Assembly (NCBI GenBank): GCA_964438865.1
Contig: CAYTMI010000001.1
Span: forward strand, 1-64,000
Direction: 5' to 3'
From: G016234445 sp964438865
Lineage (GTDB): Bacteria > Chloroflexota > Dehalococcoidia > Tepidiformales > Tepidiformaceae
DNA length: 64,000 nucleotides
This document shows positions 32,728 to 40,788 of this stretch, piece after piece. Position numbers and translations under genes: made by a program. The notes beneath the pieces are model-generated. The model had not been told where the DNA came from. It made no database searches and saw only the letters and a program-made list of their open reading frames with translations. Position 1 is the first letter of the stretch. Each line of letters starts with the position of its first letter.

Positions 32728-33600
32728 CTACTTGATCTTGCCTGCCTCCAGGCCCCAGTACTTGAGGATCGCGGCGTACTGGCCTTTCGCGATCATCGCT
32801 TCGACGACGGCCGCCAGGGCTGTCTTCAGTTCGGTGTCGTCCTTGCGGAGGGCGATGCCGTAAGGCCCGGTGTTGTACTGCTCGCCCACGACTTCCGTGC
32901 CGCTCACCTTCTTCGCCGCGTAGCCGGCCACCGGGTAGTCCATCAGACCCGCCACCGCCCGCTTGGAACTGACCGCCTGGACGACGTCGTTGTTGCCTTC
33001 GAAGGTCGAGAGCTTGATCTTGGTGGCGCACTTCGCGTCCTGCTCCTTCGCCTCGTCTATCTGCACGGTGCCGGTCTGGATGGCGACCTGCTTGCCGCAG
33101 AGGTCGGCCAAAGACTTGATCCCCTCCGGGTTCCCCTTCACGACGAGGATGCCCGACCCGGCAACCATGTACTCGACGAAGTCGACTTCCTTCTTCCGTT
33201 CGTCGGTCACGCTCATGGAGGACATGATCACGTCCACCTGCTTGCTCTTGAGCGAGGGGATGACGGCGTCGAAGCTCGTGTTCTTGATCTCCGCCTTCAC
33301 GCCCCAGGCGTCGCCGATGCACTTCGCGAAGTCGATGTCCGCGCCGATCGCGGTGTCCGTACCCTCTTTCGTGAAGTCCATGGGGGCATAGGTGAGGTCG
33401 GAAGCAACGACGATCTTCCCGGCGGTCTTGATCCGTGCCGGCGCCGTCACACCCAGGCCCTTGCAGTCGACATTCGCAGCCGTGAGGGCCGCCCCCCCAC
33501 CTCCGTCATCGTCGTCGTCGTCGCCACAGGCCACCGCCAGGGTGGCAAGCGCGCCCGCCGCGAGCGCCCCGAGCGCCACCAGCCAGGATCGCGTACCCAT
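32728..33600 (-). CDS. Polar amino-acid ABC substrate-binding lipoprotein
   Basis: The 290-residue protein begins with a signal ending in lipobox LAVAC, then a run of six aspartates and a Gly-rich linker (DDDDDDGGGG). The mature part has the SBP_bac_3 fold: KIVVASDLTYAPMDF, IGADIDFAKCIGD, FDAVIPSLKSKQVDVI and YNTGPYGIAL. It should bind an amino acid outside the membrane and deliver it to the permease. The start is ATG 33598-33600 with GGAGGGA upstream. A reading that starts further upstream is not signal-like. Confidence 0.93.
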   Translation of the reverse strand: MGTRSWLVALGALAAGALATLAVACGDDDDDDGGGGAALTAANVDCKGLGVTAPARIKTAGKIVVASDLTYAPMDFTKEGTDTAIGADIDFAKCIGDAWGVKAEIKNTSFDAVIPSLKSKQVDVIMSSMSVTDERKKEVDFVEYMVAGSGILVVKGNPEGIKSLADLCGKQVAIQTGTVQIDEAKEQDAKCATKIKLSTFEGNNDVVQAVSSKRAVAGLMDYPVAGYAAKKVSGTEVVGEQYNTGPYGIALRKDDTELKTALAAVVEAMIAKGQYAAILKYWGLEAGKIK

Positions 33601-33691
33601 CGAGTCCCTCCAAGGTTCAAGCTCCGCCGCACGATACACCCGGCAGGCGCAGCGGCAACGCGCCCGATCCCTGACCCCCGGTCCTCGATCC

Positions 33692-34513
33692 CTACCGCAA
33701 GGTGATCCCGCCATCGACCGCCACCCACTGCCCGGTGATGTTGCGGGCGAGGTCGCTGCAGAGGAAGGCGGCCAGGTTGCCGATGTCCTCGGGCGTCTGT
33801 TCGCGGCGCATCGGCACACCCTGCAGGACGACGCGTTCGAAGACTTCGCGCGGCGTCAGCGAAGCGAAGGCGGGATTGTTGTTCCGCATCATCGTCGCCA
33901 GCCCCTCCCAGGCCCGGGTGTAGAGGAAGCCCGGGCAGATCGCGTTCACCCGGATGTCGTTCGGCGCCAGTTCGAGCGCCAGGCTCATCGTGAAGTTGAT
34001 CACCCCCGCCTTCGCCGCCGCGTAGGCCGCCAGCGTGGGGGATGCGCCCAGCCCCGCGATCGAGGCGATGTTCACGATCGCGCCGGAGCCCTGGGCGCGG
34101 ATGAAAGGAATCGCCGCCTTCGAGGCGACGAAGGTCGTCCGCAGGTTCTGGGCGAGGGTCAGGTCCCACGCTTCCTGGGTGACCGCGGTGATCCCGCCGC
34201 CCATCGCCTCCGCCGGGAGGTCGGTGGGCATCGGCCCGCGGCCGGCGCCGGCATTGTTGATCAGGAAGTCGATTCGGCCGAAGGAGGCAGCAATTCCTTT
34301 CACGGCGCCGGCGACGTCCTCCGCTTCGGCCACGTCACAGGCCATGCCGGCGCTCGCCGTGGGCAGTGACTTCGCCGTTGCCGCCGCGGTTTCGCCGTCG
34401 AGGTCGAGGATCGCCACGCGGGCGCCCCCGGCGGCCAGGCGGCGGGCGATCCCTTCGCCGATCCCCCGGGCCCCGCCGGTGACGATCGCGACCTTCCCAT
34501 CCAGGTTAATCAT
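33692..34513 (-). CDS. Short-chain dehydrogenase/reductase
   Basis: The 273-residue SDR has the classical cofactor motif TGGARGIG, NNAGAG, the active-site serine in VNIASIAGLG, the YAAAK catalytic pair, and a C-terminal VAVDGGITL. The LDLDG segment after strand 2 suggests NAD preference. The start is ATG 34511-34513 with GGAGGAG. It lies 27 bp downstream of the PaaG-like gene and is probably cotranscribed; a hydroxyacyl-CoA substrate is plausible. Confidence 0.9.
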   Translation of the reverse strand: MINLDGKVAIVTGGARGIGEGIARRLAAGGARVAILDLDGETAAATAKSLPTASAGMACDVAEAEDVAGAVKGIAASFGRIDFLINNAGAGRGPMPTDLPAEAMGGGITAVTQEAWDLTLAQNLRTTFVASKAAIPFIRAQGSGAIVNIASIAGLGASPTLAAYAAAKAGVINFTMSLALELAPNDIRVNAICPGFLYTRAWEGLATMMRNNNPAFASLTPREVFERVVLQGVPMRREQTPEDIGNLAAFLCSDLARNITGQWVAVDGGITLR

Positions 34514-34540
34514 TCGCGTGCCCCTCCTCCGGGCTATGTC

Positions 34541-35368
34541 TCATTCGCCGGTGAACTGTGGTTCGCGCTTTTCGAGGAAGGCCCGCACGGCCTCCCGGGC
34601 GTCCCGGCTGAAGCCCGCCAGGCGCATCTCCACGGCTTCCTGGTCGAGTACCGCCTTGAGGCTCCCGGATTCGGCGAGGTTGAGGTTCGCCTTCATCCGG
34701 CCATAGGCGCCGGTCGGCCCGGCGGCAAGTTTCGCGCAGAAGGCGAGCCCTTCCTCCAGCAGCCGCTCCTGGGGAACCACCCGGTTGGCAATCCCCAGTT
34801 CCAGCGCCCGGCTGGCGTCGAGGATCTCGGCCGTGAAGTAGAGTTCGCGCGCCTTGCCGGCCCCAACGACCCGGGGGAGGAAGTAGCTCCCGCCGAAGTC
34901 GCCGCTGCGGCCCACGTTCTTGAAGGCGGTGCCGAACTTCGCCTGTTCGCCGCAGATCCGGATGTCGCAGGCGAGGGCCAGGCTCATCCCGGCGCCGACC
35001 GCGTGGCCGTTGACCAGGGCGACTGTTGGCTTCGCCATCCCGTGGAGGCGGAGGCTGACGGCCTCGTGGGAGGCGCGCAGCTCCCGGACCAGCGTCTCCA
35101 GGCGGGCGACCTCGGCCCCGGTTTCGCCCGCGCCGCCGGGGCGCTCGCCGTCGCGCTGTTGCATGCCGCGGACGTCGCCCCCGGCGCAGAAGGCGCGGCC
35201 TGCCCCGGTGAGGGCGACGCAGCGCACCTCCCGGTCGCGTTCGCACTCCTGGAGATGGCGCGCGAGCAGGGGGATGAGTTCGCCGCCCATCGAATTGAGC
35301 GACTCCGGCCGGTTCAGGGTGATAAGCGCGACCCCATCGGGCCGCTTCTCAAGGAGCACGTCGGACAT
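34541..35368 (-). CDS. Enoyl-CoA isomerase, PaaG-like crotonase
   Basis: The 275-residue crotonase has TLNRPESLNSMGGE, oxyanion loop FCAGGDVRGM and GAGMSLALACDIRI. The two glutamates of hydratases are replaced (S and the F-K region), but aspartate is kept in NVGRSGDFGGSYFLPR, the position used by PaaG (D136 in E. coli) for oxepin-CoA-type isomerisation. The substrate is unknown. The start is ATG 35366-35368. It reads divergently from the alpha/beta hydrolase and is upstream of an SDR. Confidence 0.85.
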   Translation of the reverse strand: MSDVLLEKRPDGVALITLNRPESLNSMGGELIPLLARHLQECERDREVRCVALTGAGRAFCAGGDVRGMQQRDGERPGGAGETGAEVARLETLVRELRASHEAVSLRLHGMAKPTVALVNGHAVGAGMSLALACDIRICGEQAKFGTAFKNVGRSGDFGGSYFLPRVVGAGKARELYFTAEILDASRALELGIANRVVPQERLLEEGLAFCAKLAAGPTGAYGRMKANLNLAESGSLKAVLDQEAVEMRLAGFSRDAREAVRAFLEKREPQFTGE

Positions 35369-35513
35369 CAGGGCCTCCGCCGCGGGATTGGTCGCGCCAT
35401 CGTGCCCCGGCGGGCGGGGGATGGCAAACGCCGGCGCCGGGCGCCCTCGCTCGCCTTGCGCCCTCCCGGGATGGGGCAGAGAATTCGCCGGCATCCGCCC
35501 CGGGGGACGAACC

Positions 35514-36305
35514 ATGCCTTTCGCCAGAATCCTCGACGCCGACCTCTTCTACACCGACGAGGGCAGCGGCGACGCCATCCTCTTCATCCACGGCCTGACC
35601 TACGACCACACCCTCTTCGACCACCAGGTGGCCGCCCTCAAGGGCCGCTACCGCTGCGTCGCCGTCGACCTCGTCGGCCACGGCCAGTCGAGCGACGTCG
35701 ACCACGACTACAGCTTCTTCGACCTTGCGGACTACATGGCCGCGCTCCTCGACCACCTCGGGATCGAACGCGCCCACATCGCCGGGCTTTCGATGGGCGG
35801 GATGACGGCGATGCCGATGGCCCTCACCCACCCGGAACGCGTCCGCAGCCTCGTCCTCCTCGACACCGATGCCCAGGGCGAGGCGCCGGACCGCGCCGCC
35901 GGCTACAAAGCACTGGGCGACGCCGCCATCGCCCACGGCTGGGCCGCCGTCGCTGAACCGGTCGCCAACATCCTCTACGGCGCGCCCTACCTCGCCGACC
36001 CGGCGAACAGGGAACTGGCGATCGCGAAGCTCTGCGCGAACCGCGGCGAAGCGGTCGGTGGCCGCGCCCTGCGGACGGTGACGAGCCGCGAGAACCTCCT
36101 CCCCCGGCTTGGCGAGATCCGCGTCCCGGTGACCGTGATCGTCGGCGAACTCGACGCCGCGACCACGCCCGACAAGGCAGCCGCCATGGCCGAGGCGATC
36201 CGCGGCGCGAAGCTCGTAGTGATCCCCGGCGCCGGGCACCACTCCCCGCTGGAGAACCCCGCCGCCGTCACCGCCGCGATCGAAGCCCACCTCTCCCGCT
36301 GCTGA
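35514..36305 (+). CDS. Alpha/beta hydrolase
   Basis: The 263-residue protein has the alpha/beta fold: LFIHGLTYDHTLF oxyanion region, VDLVGHGQSS, nucleophile elbow GLSMGGMT (Ser), acid in VGELDAATTP and the catalytic His in PGAGHHSPLENP. It is similar to 3-oxoadipate enol-lactonase and related esterases; the substrate is unclear. The start ATG 35514 has GGGGGA upstream. It is 55 bp before the MBL-fold gene on the same strand. Confidence 0.9.
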   Translation: MPFARILDADLFYTDEGSGDAILFIHGLTYDHTLFDHQVAALKGRYRCVAVDLVGHGQSSDVDHDYSFFDLADYMAALLDHLGIERAHIAGLSMGGMTAMPMALTHPERVRSLVLLDTDAQGEAPDRAAGYKALGDAAIAHGWAAVAEPVANILYGAPYLADPANRELAIAKLCANRGEAVGGRALRTVTSRENLLPRLGEIRVPVTVIVGELDAATTPDKAAAMAEAIRGAKLVVIPGAGHHSPLENPAAVTAAIEAHLSRC

Positions 36306-36359
36306 CGTGGCCGCCGCCACGGCGTAGGATCCGGGCACCCGGAGCAGCGAGGCCACGCC

Positions 36360-37301
36360 ATGTCGACCGCCCATCCGCCCGCCCACGCCGAAATCCCGCC
36401 GCCTGCGATCGAAGAGGTCAGTCCCGGCGTCTTCGCCTACGTCCAGCTCGACGGCAGCTGGTTCCTGAACAACGCCGGCTTCATCACCACCGGCGACGGC
36501 GTCATCGCGATCGACACGACCGGGACGGAGAAGCGCGCTCACGCCTTCGAAGCCGCCCTTCGGAGGACCACGCCGAAGCCGGTGCAGGCGCTGATCAACA
36601 CCCACAGCCACGCCGACCACACCCATGGCAACTTCATGTTCGCGCCCCGGACGGCGATCATCGCCCACGAACTCTGCCGCGAAGAGGTGCTCCGCGGGAG
36701 CCTGGCCGCGCTCCGCAACGCCTTCCCCACCGCCGACTTCGGCGAGATCCCCTACGTCCCACCGATGGTCACCTTCGAAGACCGGCTCAACGTCTATGCC
36801 GGCGACCTGCGCATCGAACTGCTCTTCGTCGGCCCCGCCCACACCACCAACGACGTCATCGCCTGGCTCCCCGAGCGCAAGGTGCTCTTCAGCGGCGACA
36901 TCGTCTTCAACGGCGGCACGCCCTTCGCCATGGGCGGGTCAATCGCCGGCTGGCTCGATGCCATCCCCGTCCTTCGCGGCCTCGGGGCAGAGACGATCAT
37001 CCCCGGCCACGGCACCATCTGCGGCCCCTCCGCCCTCGACGATGTCGAAGCCTACCTGCGCTTCGTCGACGCCCTCGCGCGCAAGGGTATCGCCGCCGGG
37101 ATCGAACCCTACGCCCTCGCCCGGGAGACCGACCTCGGCCGGTTCGCCAACCTCTCCGACCCTGAGCGCATCGTCGGCAACCTCCACCGTGCCTACCAGG
37201 AACTGCGCGGCGGACCCAGGGGTGGCCCGATCGACGTCCCCGCCGTCTTCGCGGAGATGGTCGCCTACAACGGCGGCCAGCCCCTCCGCTGCCTGGCCTA
37301 G
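36360..37301 (+). CDS. MBL-fold metallohydrolase
   Basis: The 313-residue protein has the metallo-beta-lactamase motif THSHADHTHG, a second His in FVGPAHTTND, the Asp in LFSGDIVFNGG and a late GHGTICGP. These bind two metals. The family includes hydrolases and cyclases of many substrates. It has no signal peptide. It is probably cotranscribed with the alpha/beta hydrolase before it. Confidence 0.9.
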   Translation: MSTAHPPAHAEIPPPAIEEVSPGVFAYVQLDGSWFLNNAGFITTGDGVIAIDTTGTEKRAHAFEAALRRTTPKPVQALINTHSHADHTHGNFMFAPRTAIIAHELCREEVLRGSLAALRNAFPTADFGEIPYVPPMVTFEDRLNVYAGDLRIELLFVGPAHTTNDVIAWLPERKVLFSGDIVFNGGTPFAMGGSIAGWLDAIPVLRGLGAETIIPGHGTICGPSALDDVEAYLRFVDALARKGIAAGIEPYALARETDLGRFANLSDPERIVGNLHRAYQELRGGPRGGPIDVPAVFAEMVAYNGGQPLRCLA

Positions 37302-37353
37302 TACATCCTTGAGGAACCTGGCGCCCATTCAGGCGGTGCCCAAGCGGCCTACT

Positions 37354-37381
37354 CCCCTCGCCCATCGCAATGGGAGAGGGG
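37354..37381. repeat. REP-like palindrome in 37302-37482 gap
   Basis: Arms cccctcgcccat and atgggagagggg pair over 12 bp with one mismatch and a cgca loop, followed by ctgggggtgagg. The sequence looks like a dispersed intergenic palindrome. The rest of the 181-bp gap shows nothing else. Confidence 0.5.
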
Positions 37382-37482
37382 CTGGGGGTGAGGTTCGAGA
37401 GGCTGGAATCGCGCCGCTGGAGTAGCATGCAGGCGGCACTCAGCGGCCGCCAGCCCGGCCGATTAACTTCAGGGAGGCTCCC

Positions 37483-38331
37483 ATGCCCATCGACCCCAAG
37501 CAGGCCCTCGGCGCCGCCATCGAAGGCGGCAGCTTCAGCTGGGACCGCGACCGCGTCATCCTCTATCACCTCGGCCTCGGCGCCGGTGTCCCCCAGACCG
37601 ACCCGAACGAGCTGGCCTACACCTACGAAGCGAATCTCAAGGTGCTGCCCAGCTTCGGCGTCGTCCCGGCGTTCGGGAGCATGGGGCGGCTGGGCGCCCT
37701 CCCGGGGATGCAGTTCAACCCGGCGATGCTCCTCCACGGCGAACAGGACCTCCAGGTCCTCCGGCCGATCCCGGTCGAAGGCAGCGTCACGACGAAGGGC
37801 AAGGTGGCCGCCATCTACGACAAGGGCAAGGCCGCCCTCGTCGTCGTCGAAACCACGAGTTCCGACGCCGCCGGCCCCCTCTTCGTAAACCGCTTCTCCC
37901 TCTTCCTCCGCGGCGAAGGCGGCTTCGGCGGCGAATCGGGCCCGCCCGCGGGCAATGTCGCCCCCGATCGCGCCCCGGACGAAGTCGTGGAGTCGAAGAC
38001 CCTGCCCCAGCAGGCGCTGCTCTACCGGCTCTCCGGCGACAAGAACCCCCTCCACGCCGACCCCGGCTTCGCGAAGATGGGCGGCTTCGACGTCCCGATC
38101 CTCCACGGCCTCTGCTCCTACGGCATCGTCTGTAAGGCAGCGGTCGACCGCGCCCTCGGCACCGACACCGCGAAGGTGGCCCGCTACGAAGCCCGCTTCG
38201 CCGGCGTCGTCTTCCCCGGCGAGACGATCGTTACCTCCCTCTGGCGCGAAGGCACGAAGATCCTGATCGACGCGAAGACCAAGGAGCGCGGCACCCCCGT
38301 GATCTCGAACGCGGCAATCACCGTCCGGTAA
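37483..38331 (+). CDS. MaoC-type 2-enoyl-CoA hydratase 2
   Basis: The 282-residue protein is a double hot-dog hydratase of the MFE-2/hydratase-2 kind. The N-terminal half (about 1-145, with LPSFGVVPAFGSMG) is the substrate-binding fold and the C-terminal half carries the catalytic motif YRLSGDKNPLHADP and ILHGLCSYG. It makes (R)-3-hydroxyacyl-CoA from 2-enoyl-CoA and would complement the split pair at 9953-10838. The start ATG 37483 has GGGAGG upstream. Confidence 0.92.
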   Translation: MPIDPKQALGAAIEGGSFSWDRDRVILYHLGLGAGVPQTDPNELAYTYEANLKVLPSFGVVPAFGSMGRLGALPGMQFNPAMLLHGEQDLQVLRPIPVEGSVTTKGKVAAIYDKGKAALVVVETTSSDAAGPLFVNRFSLFLRGEGGFGGESGPPAGNVAPDRAPDEVVESKTLPQQALLYRLSGDKNPLHADPGFAKMGGFDVPILHGLCSYGIVCKAAVDRALGTDTAKVARYEARFAGVVFPGETIVTSLWREGTKILIDAKTKERGTPVISNAAITVR

Positions 38332-38397
38332 CACGCCGGGAGCCGGCGAGCCCAGCGCCGGGTCGGCCCCGGAAACGTCAGGAGATGTCGCTGCACC

Positions 38398-39141
38398 GTG
38401 CGATCGTTACTCCCTTACATCAGATGGGAGAACCACTTGGCGAAGTCGCAACTGGAAAACAGGCTCAAGGAACTGGACAAGGAGAAGTCGCGCGGGATCC
38501 TCACCGACGAGGAATACGCGGCGCGGCGCGCGGCCATCATCACCGCCGCGGGTGAGGCGCCCGCGAAGGGCGGCGCCGCCCGCGGCATCTTCAAATGGGG
38601 AGTGTTCGGGTGCCTGGGCATCTTCGCCGCCGCCGGCGCTCTCGTGATCGCCGTTATCGTGATCTTCGTCGTCGCCCTCGGCAGCGCGGCGAACGACCTG
38701 GACGATGGTGGCGGCAGTGGTGGCGACGTCCACGTGGCCCTTGCCGAAGGGGCCTCCGGGGTCATCTCACCGGCTGGCCTCGGGAGCAAGAAGGCGGAGG
38801 TCACGATCCTCAAGGTCGTGGACGGCGCTGCGCCCGGCAACGAGTTTTTCAAGGCCGCCGCGGGGAAGAAGTACCTCGGGATCGAGGTCCTGGTGGAAAA
38901 CGTCGGTACTCAGGAGATCACTTCGCCCGATTGGAAGCTGCGCGACTCGAAGGACTTTGAGCACGACCGCGCCTTCTTCTCGGACATCGGCCCAAACCTC
39001 GAGACGCTCTTCAACCTCACGCCCGGCGCGAAACTGCAGGGGTGGGTGGTGTTCGAGATCGATGCCGACGCCGCAGTAAAGTGGGTGCGCGCTGACCCGA
39101 ACGTCTTTCTGAAGAACGACCTCTACTTCGACGCGAAGTAG
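38398..39141 (+). CDS. SHOCT and DUF4352-like membrane protein
   Basis: The 247-residue protein has a SHOCT-type segment near residues 20-45 (LDKEKSRGILTDEEYAARRAAI), one membrane helix (about 66-98, GCLGIFAAAGALVIAVIVIF) and a C-terminal DUF4352-like immunoglobulin-fold domain (GIEVLVENVGTQEIT). It is anchored, with the C-terminal part outside. Either GTG 38398 or TTG 38437, which has GGGAGAA upstream, may be the start. The 3' end forms half of a long hairpin shared with the arsC stop. Confidence 0.72.
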   Translation: MRSLLPYIRWENHLAKSQLENRLKELDKEKSRGILTDEEYAARRAAIITAAGEAPAKGGAARGIFKWGVFGCLGIFAAAGALVIAVIVIFVVALGSAANDLDDGGGSGGDVHVALAEGASGVISPAGLGSKKAEVTILKVVDGAAPGNEFFKAAAGKKYLGIEVLVENVGTQEITSPDWKLRDSKDFEHDRAFFSDIGPNLETLFNLTPGAKLQGWVVFEIDADAAVKWVRADPNVFLKNDLYFDAK

Positions 39142-39149
39142 AGGTCGTT
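39115..39149. terminator. Bidirectional hairpin between convergent genes
   Basis: A perfect 15-bp stem, aacgacctctacttc and gaagtagaggtcgtt, with a 5-nt loop, covers the plus-strand stop (39139-39141) and reaches the first base of the minus-strand arsC stop (39149-39151). It has no T run, yet should end or stabilise both convergent transcripts. Confidence 0.75.
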
Positions 39150-39568
39150 CACCCCTCGACGCCCAGGTCCGTCAGCAGTGCCCGGACCCGGGCGTCTATC
39201 TCGTCCCGGATCCGGCGGACCACCTCCAGCGGCTGGCCGGCGGGGTCGTCCAACTCCCAGTCCAGGTAGCGCTTGCCCGGGTACACCGGGCAGGCGTCGC
39301 CGCAACCCATCGTGACAACGACATCGGCCGAACGGGCGGCCTCGTCGGTCAATGGCTTCGGGAATTCCCACGAAATGTCGACCCCCAGTTCAGCCATCGC
39401 CGCCACCACCACGGGATTCACGGAATCCGCCGGCGCCGAACCCGCCGAACGCACGCTGACCCGTCCGCCGGCATGACGGTCCAACAGCGCAGCCGCCATC
39501 TGCGAGCGCCCGGCGTTGTGGACGCAGACGAAGAGCACCTCGGGGAGCCTCGCCGCCACCCCGGTCAC
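39149..39568 (-). CDS. arsC: Arsenate reductase, LMW-phosphatase type
   Basis: The 139-residue protein has the LMW-PTPase P-loop FVCVHNAGRSQMA (Cys about 16, CX5R), the later Cys pair in MGCGDACPVYPG, and Asp in KRYLDWELDDP. This is the thioredoxin-coupled arsenate reductase that makes arsenite. The start GTG 39566-39568 overlaps the acr3 stop by 4 bp (GTGA), so it is coupled with acr3, the arsenite exporter. There is no arsR in the operon. Confidence 0.92.
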   Translation of the reverse strand: MTGVAARLPEVLFVCVHNAGRSQMAAALLDRHAGGRVSVRSAGSAPADSVNPVVVAAMAELGVDISWEFPKPLTDEAARSADVVVTMGCGDACPVYPGKRYLDWELDDPAGQPLEVVRRIRDEIDARVRALLTDLGVEG

Positions 39569-40686
39569 GCCCCTGCGACCCTGCCGGCGCCGGGCGCCGC
39601 AAAGAAGCGGCTTCGTGCCCAGAGCGAAACGTAGACCAGTCCCACGAGGGCGGGCACTTCGATGAGCGGCCCCACCACCCCGGCAAGTGCCTGGCCGGAG
39701 GTCACACCGAACGTCCCGATCGCCACCGCAATCGCGAGTTCGAAGTTGTTGCCGGCAGCCGTGAAGGCCAGCGTAACCGTCTTCTCGTACGCGAGCCCCT
39801 GCGCCCGGCCCCAGGCGAACGAAGCCGTCCACATGAGCGGGAAGTACACCGCCAGCGGCACTGCGATCCGTGCGACGTCGAGCGGTTGCGATGTGATCCG
39901 TTCGCCCTGGATGGCGAAGAGGATCACGACGGTGAAGAGCAGGCTGTAGAGCGCCCACGGGCCGATTCGCGGGAGGAAACGCTGTTCGTACCAGGCGTCG
40001 CCCTTTTTCCGTCGGCCGACGATGCTGGTAAGGGCTCCAAGTACCAGCGGCACACCGAGAAAGATCAGGACGGACCTGGCGATGTCCCAGAGCACGAAGT
40101 CGACCGCGGCCTGTTCGAGGCCGAGCCAGCCGGGGAGCAACTCCAGGTAGAAGTATCCGAGGAGAGCGTACGCGGCCACCTGGAAGATCGAATTCAGGAC
40201 GACGAGCACGGCCCCCGCTTCCGTGTCACCGCATGCGAGCGAATTCCAGATCAGCACCATGGCGATGCACCGCGCCAGGCCGACGAGGATGATCCCGGTG
40301 CGAAATTCGGGCAGGTCGGGCAGGAAGACCCAGGCGAGGGTGAACATCAGCGCCGGCCCGACGACCCAGTTGAGGAGCAGCGAGGAGACGACAAGCGGCT
40401 TGTCGGCGGTGACGTCGTGGAGCCGGTCGTAGCGCACCTTTGCGAGCACCGGGTACATCATCCCCAGGAGGCCGACCGCGATCGGCAGGGAGGTCTGGCT
40501 GACCTTCACGCGGCCGAGCTGATCGTTGAGGTCCGGGAAGATCCGTCCCAGCGCCAGGCCCACGGCCATGGCGAGCCCGATCCAGACCGGAAGAAACCGG
40601 TTCAGCGTCGACAGTCGCCCGAGGACGGAGGCCTCGACCTCAGGAACTGCCGGCGGGGAGAGAGATGAGTCCGAGGCCACGGTCAC
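39565..40686 (-). CDS. arsB: ACR3-family arsenite efflux permease
   Basis: The 373-residue protein has ten predicted membrane helices and the ACR3 signature with the essential cysteine in VGLARCIAMVLIWNSLACGD. It exports arsenite made by ArsC. The start is GTG 40684-40686, followed by a short disordered N-terminus. A transposon starts 55 bp upstream, so the native promoter may be displaced or altered. Confidence 0.92.
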   Translation of the reverse strand: MTVASDSSLSPPAVPEVEASVLGRLSTLNRFLPVWIGLAMAVGLALGRIFPDLNDQLGRVKVSQTSLPIAVGLLGMMYPVLAKVRYDRLHDVTADKPLVVSSLLLNWVVGPALMFTLAWVFLPDLPEFRTGIILVGLARCIAMVLIWNSLACGDTEAGAVLVVLNSIFQVAAYALLGYFYLELLPGWLGLEQAAVDFVLWDIARSVLIFLGVPLVLGALTSIVGRRKKGDAWYEQRFLPRIGPWALYSLLFTVVILFAIQGERITSQPLDVARIAVPLAVYFPLMWTASFAWGRAQGLAYEKTVTLAFTAAGNNFELAIAVAIGTFGVTSGQALAGVVGPLIEVPALVGLVYVSLWARSRFFAAPGAGRVAGA

Positions 40687-40733
40687 TCCATTCAGTGAAG
40701 CGTCGCCCGTCCGCGCTGACCGGTGACGTATCG

Positions 40734-40741
40734 TAAAATTA
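40734..40741. repeat. Left 8-bp target site duplication of the transposon
   Basis: TAAAATTA directly precedes the left inverted repeat and is repeated exactly at 44649-44656 after the right one. Confidence 0.9.
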
Positions 40742-40766
40742 GGTAACTATCCCTTGACAGCACGTA
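40742..40766. repeat. Left terminal inverted repeat
   Basis: Matches the complement of 44624-44648 with two mismatches. It contains the -35 box TTGACA of the transposase promoter. Confidence 0.88.
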
Positions 40767-40782
40767 CGCCATGTGGGACAAT
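40754..40782 (+). promoter_or_regulatory. Transposase promoter inside the left repeat
   Basis: A perfect TTGACA (40754-40759), a 17-nt spacer and GACAAT (40777-40782) end 6 nt before ATG 40789. The right repeat has lost TTGACA (it reads CTCACA at the same place). Confidence 0.75.
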
Positions 40783-40788
40783 TCTTGC

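Noticed and set aside
37354..37381. Intrinsic terminator
   Set aside because: There is no T run on either strand; it is better described as a dispersed palindrome.
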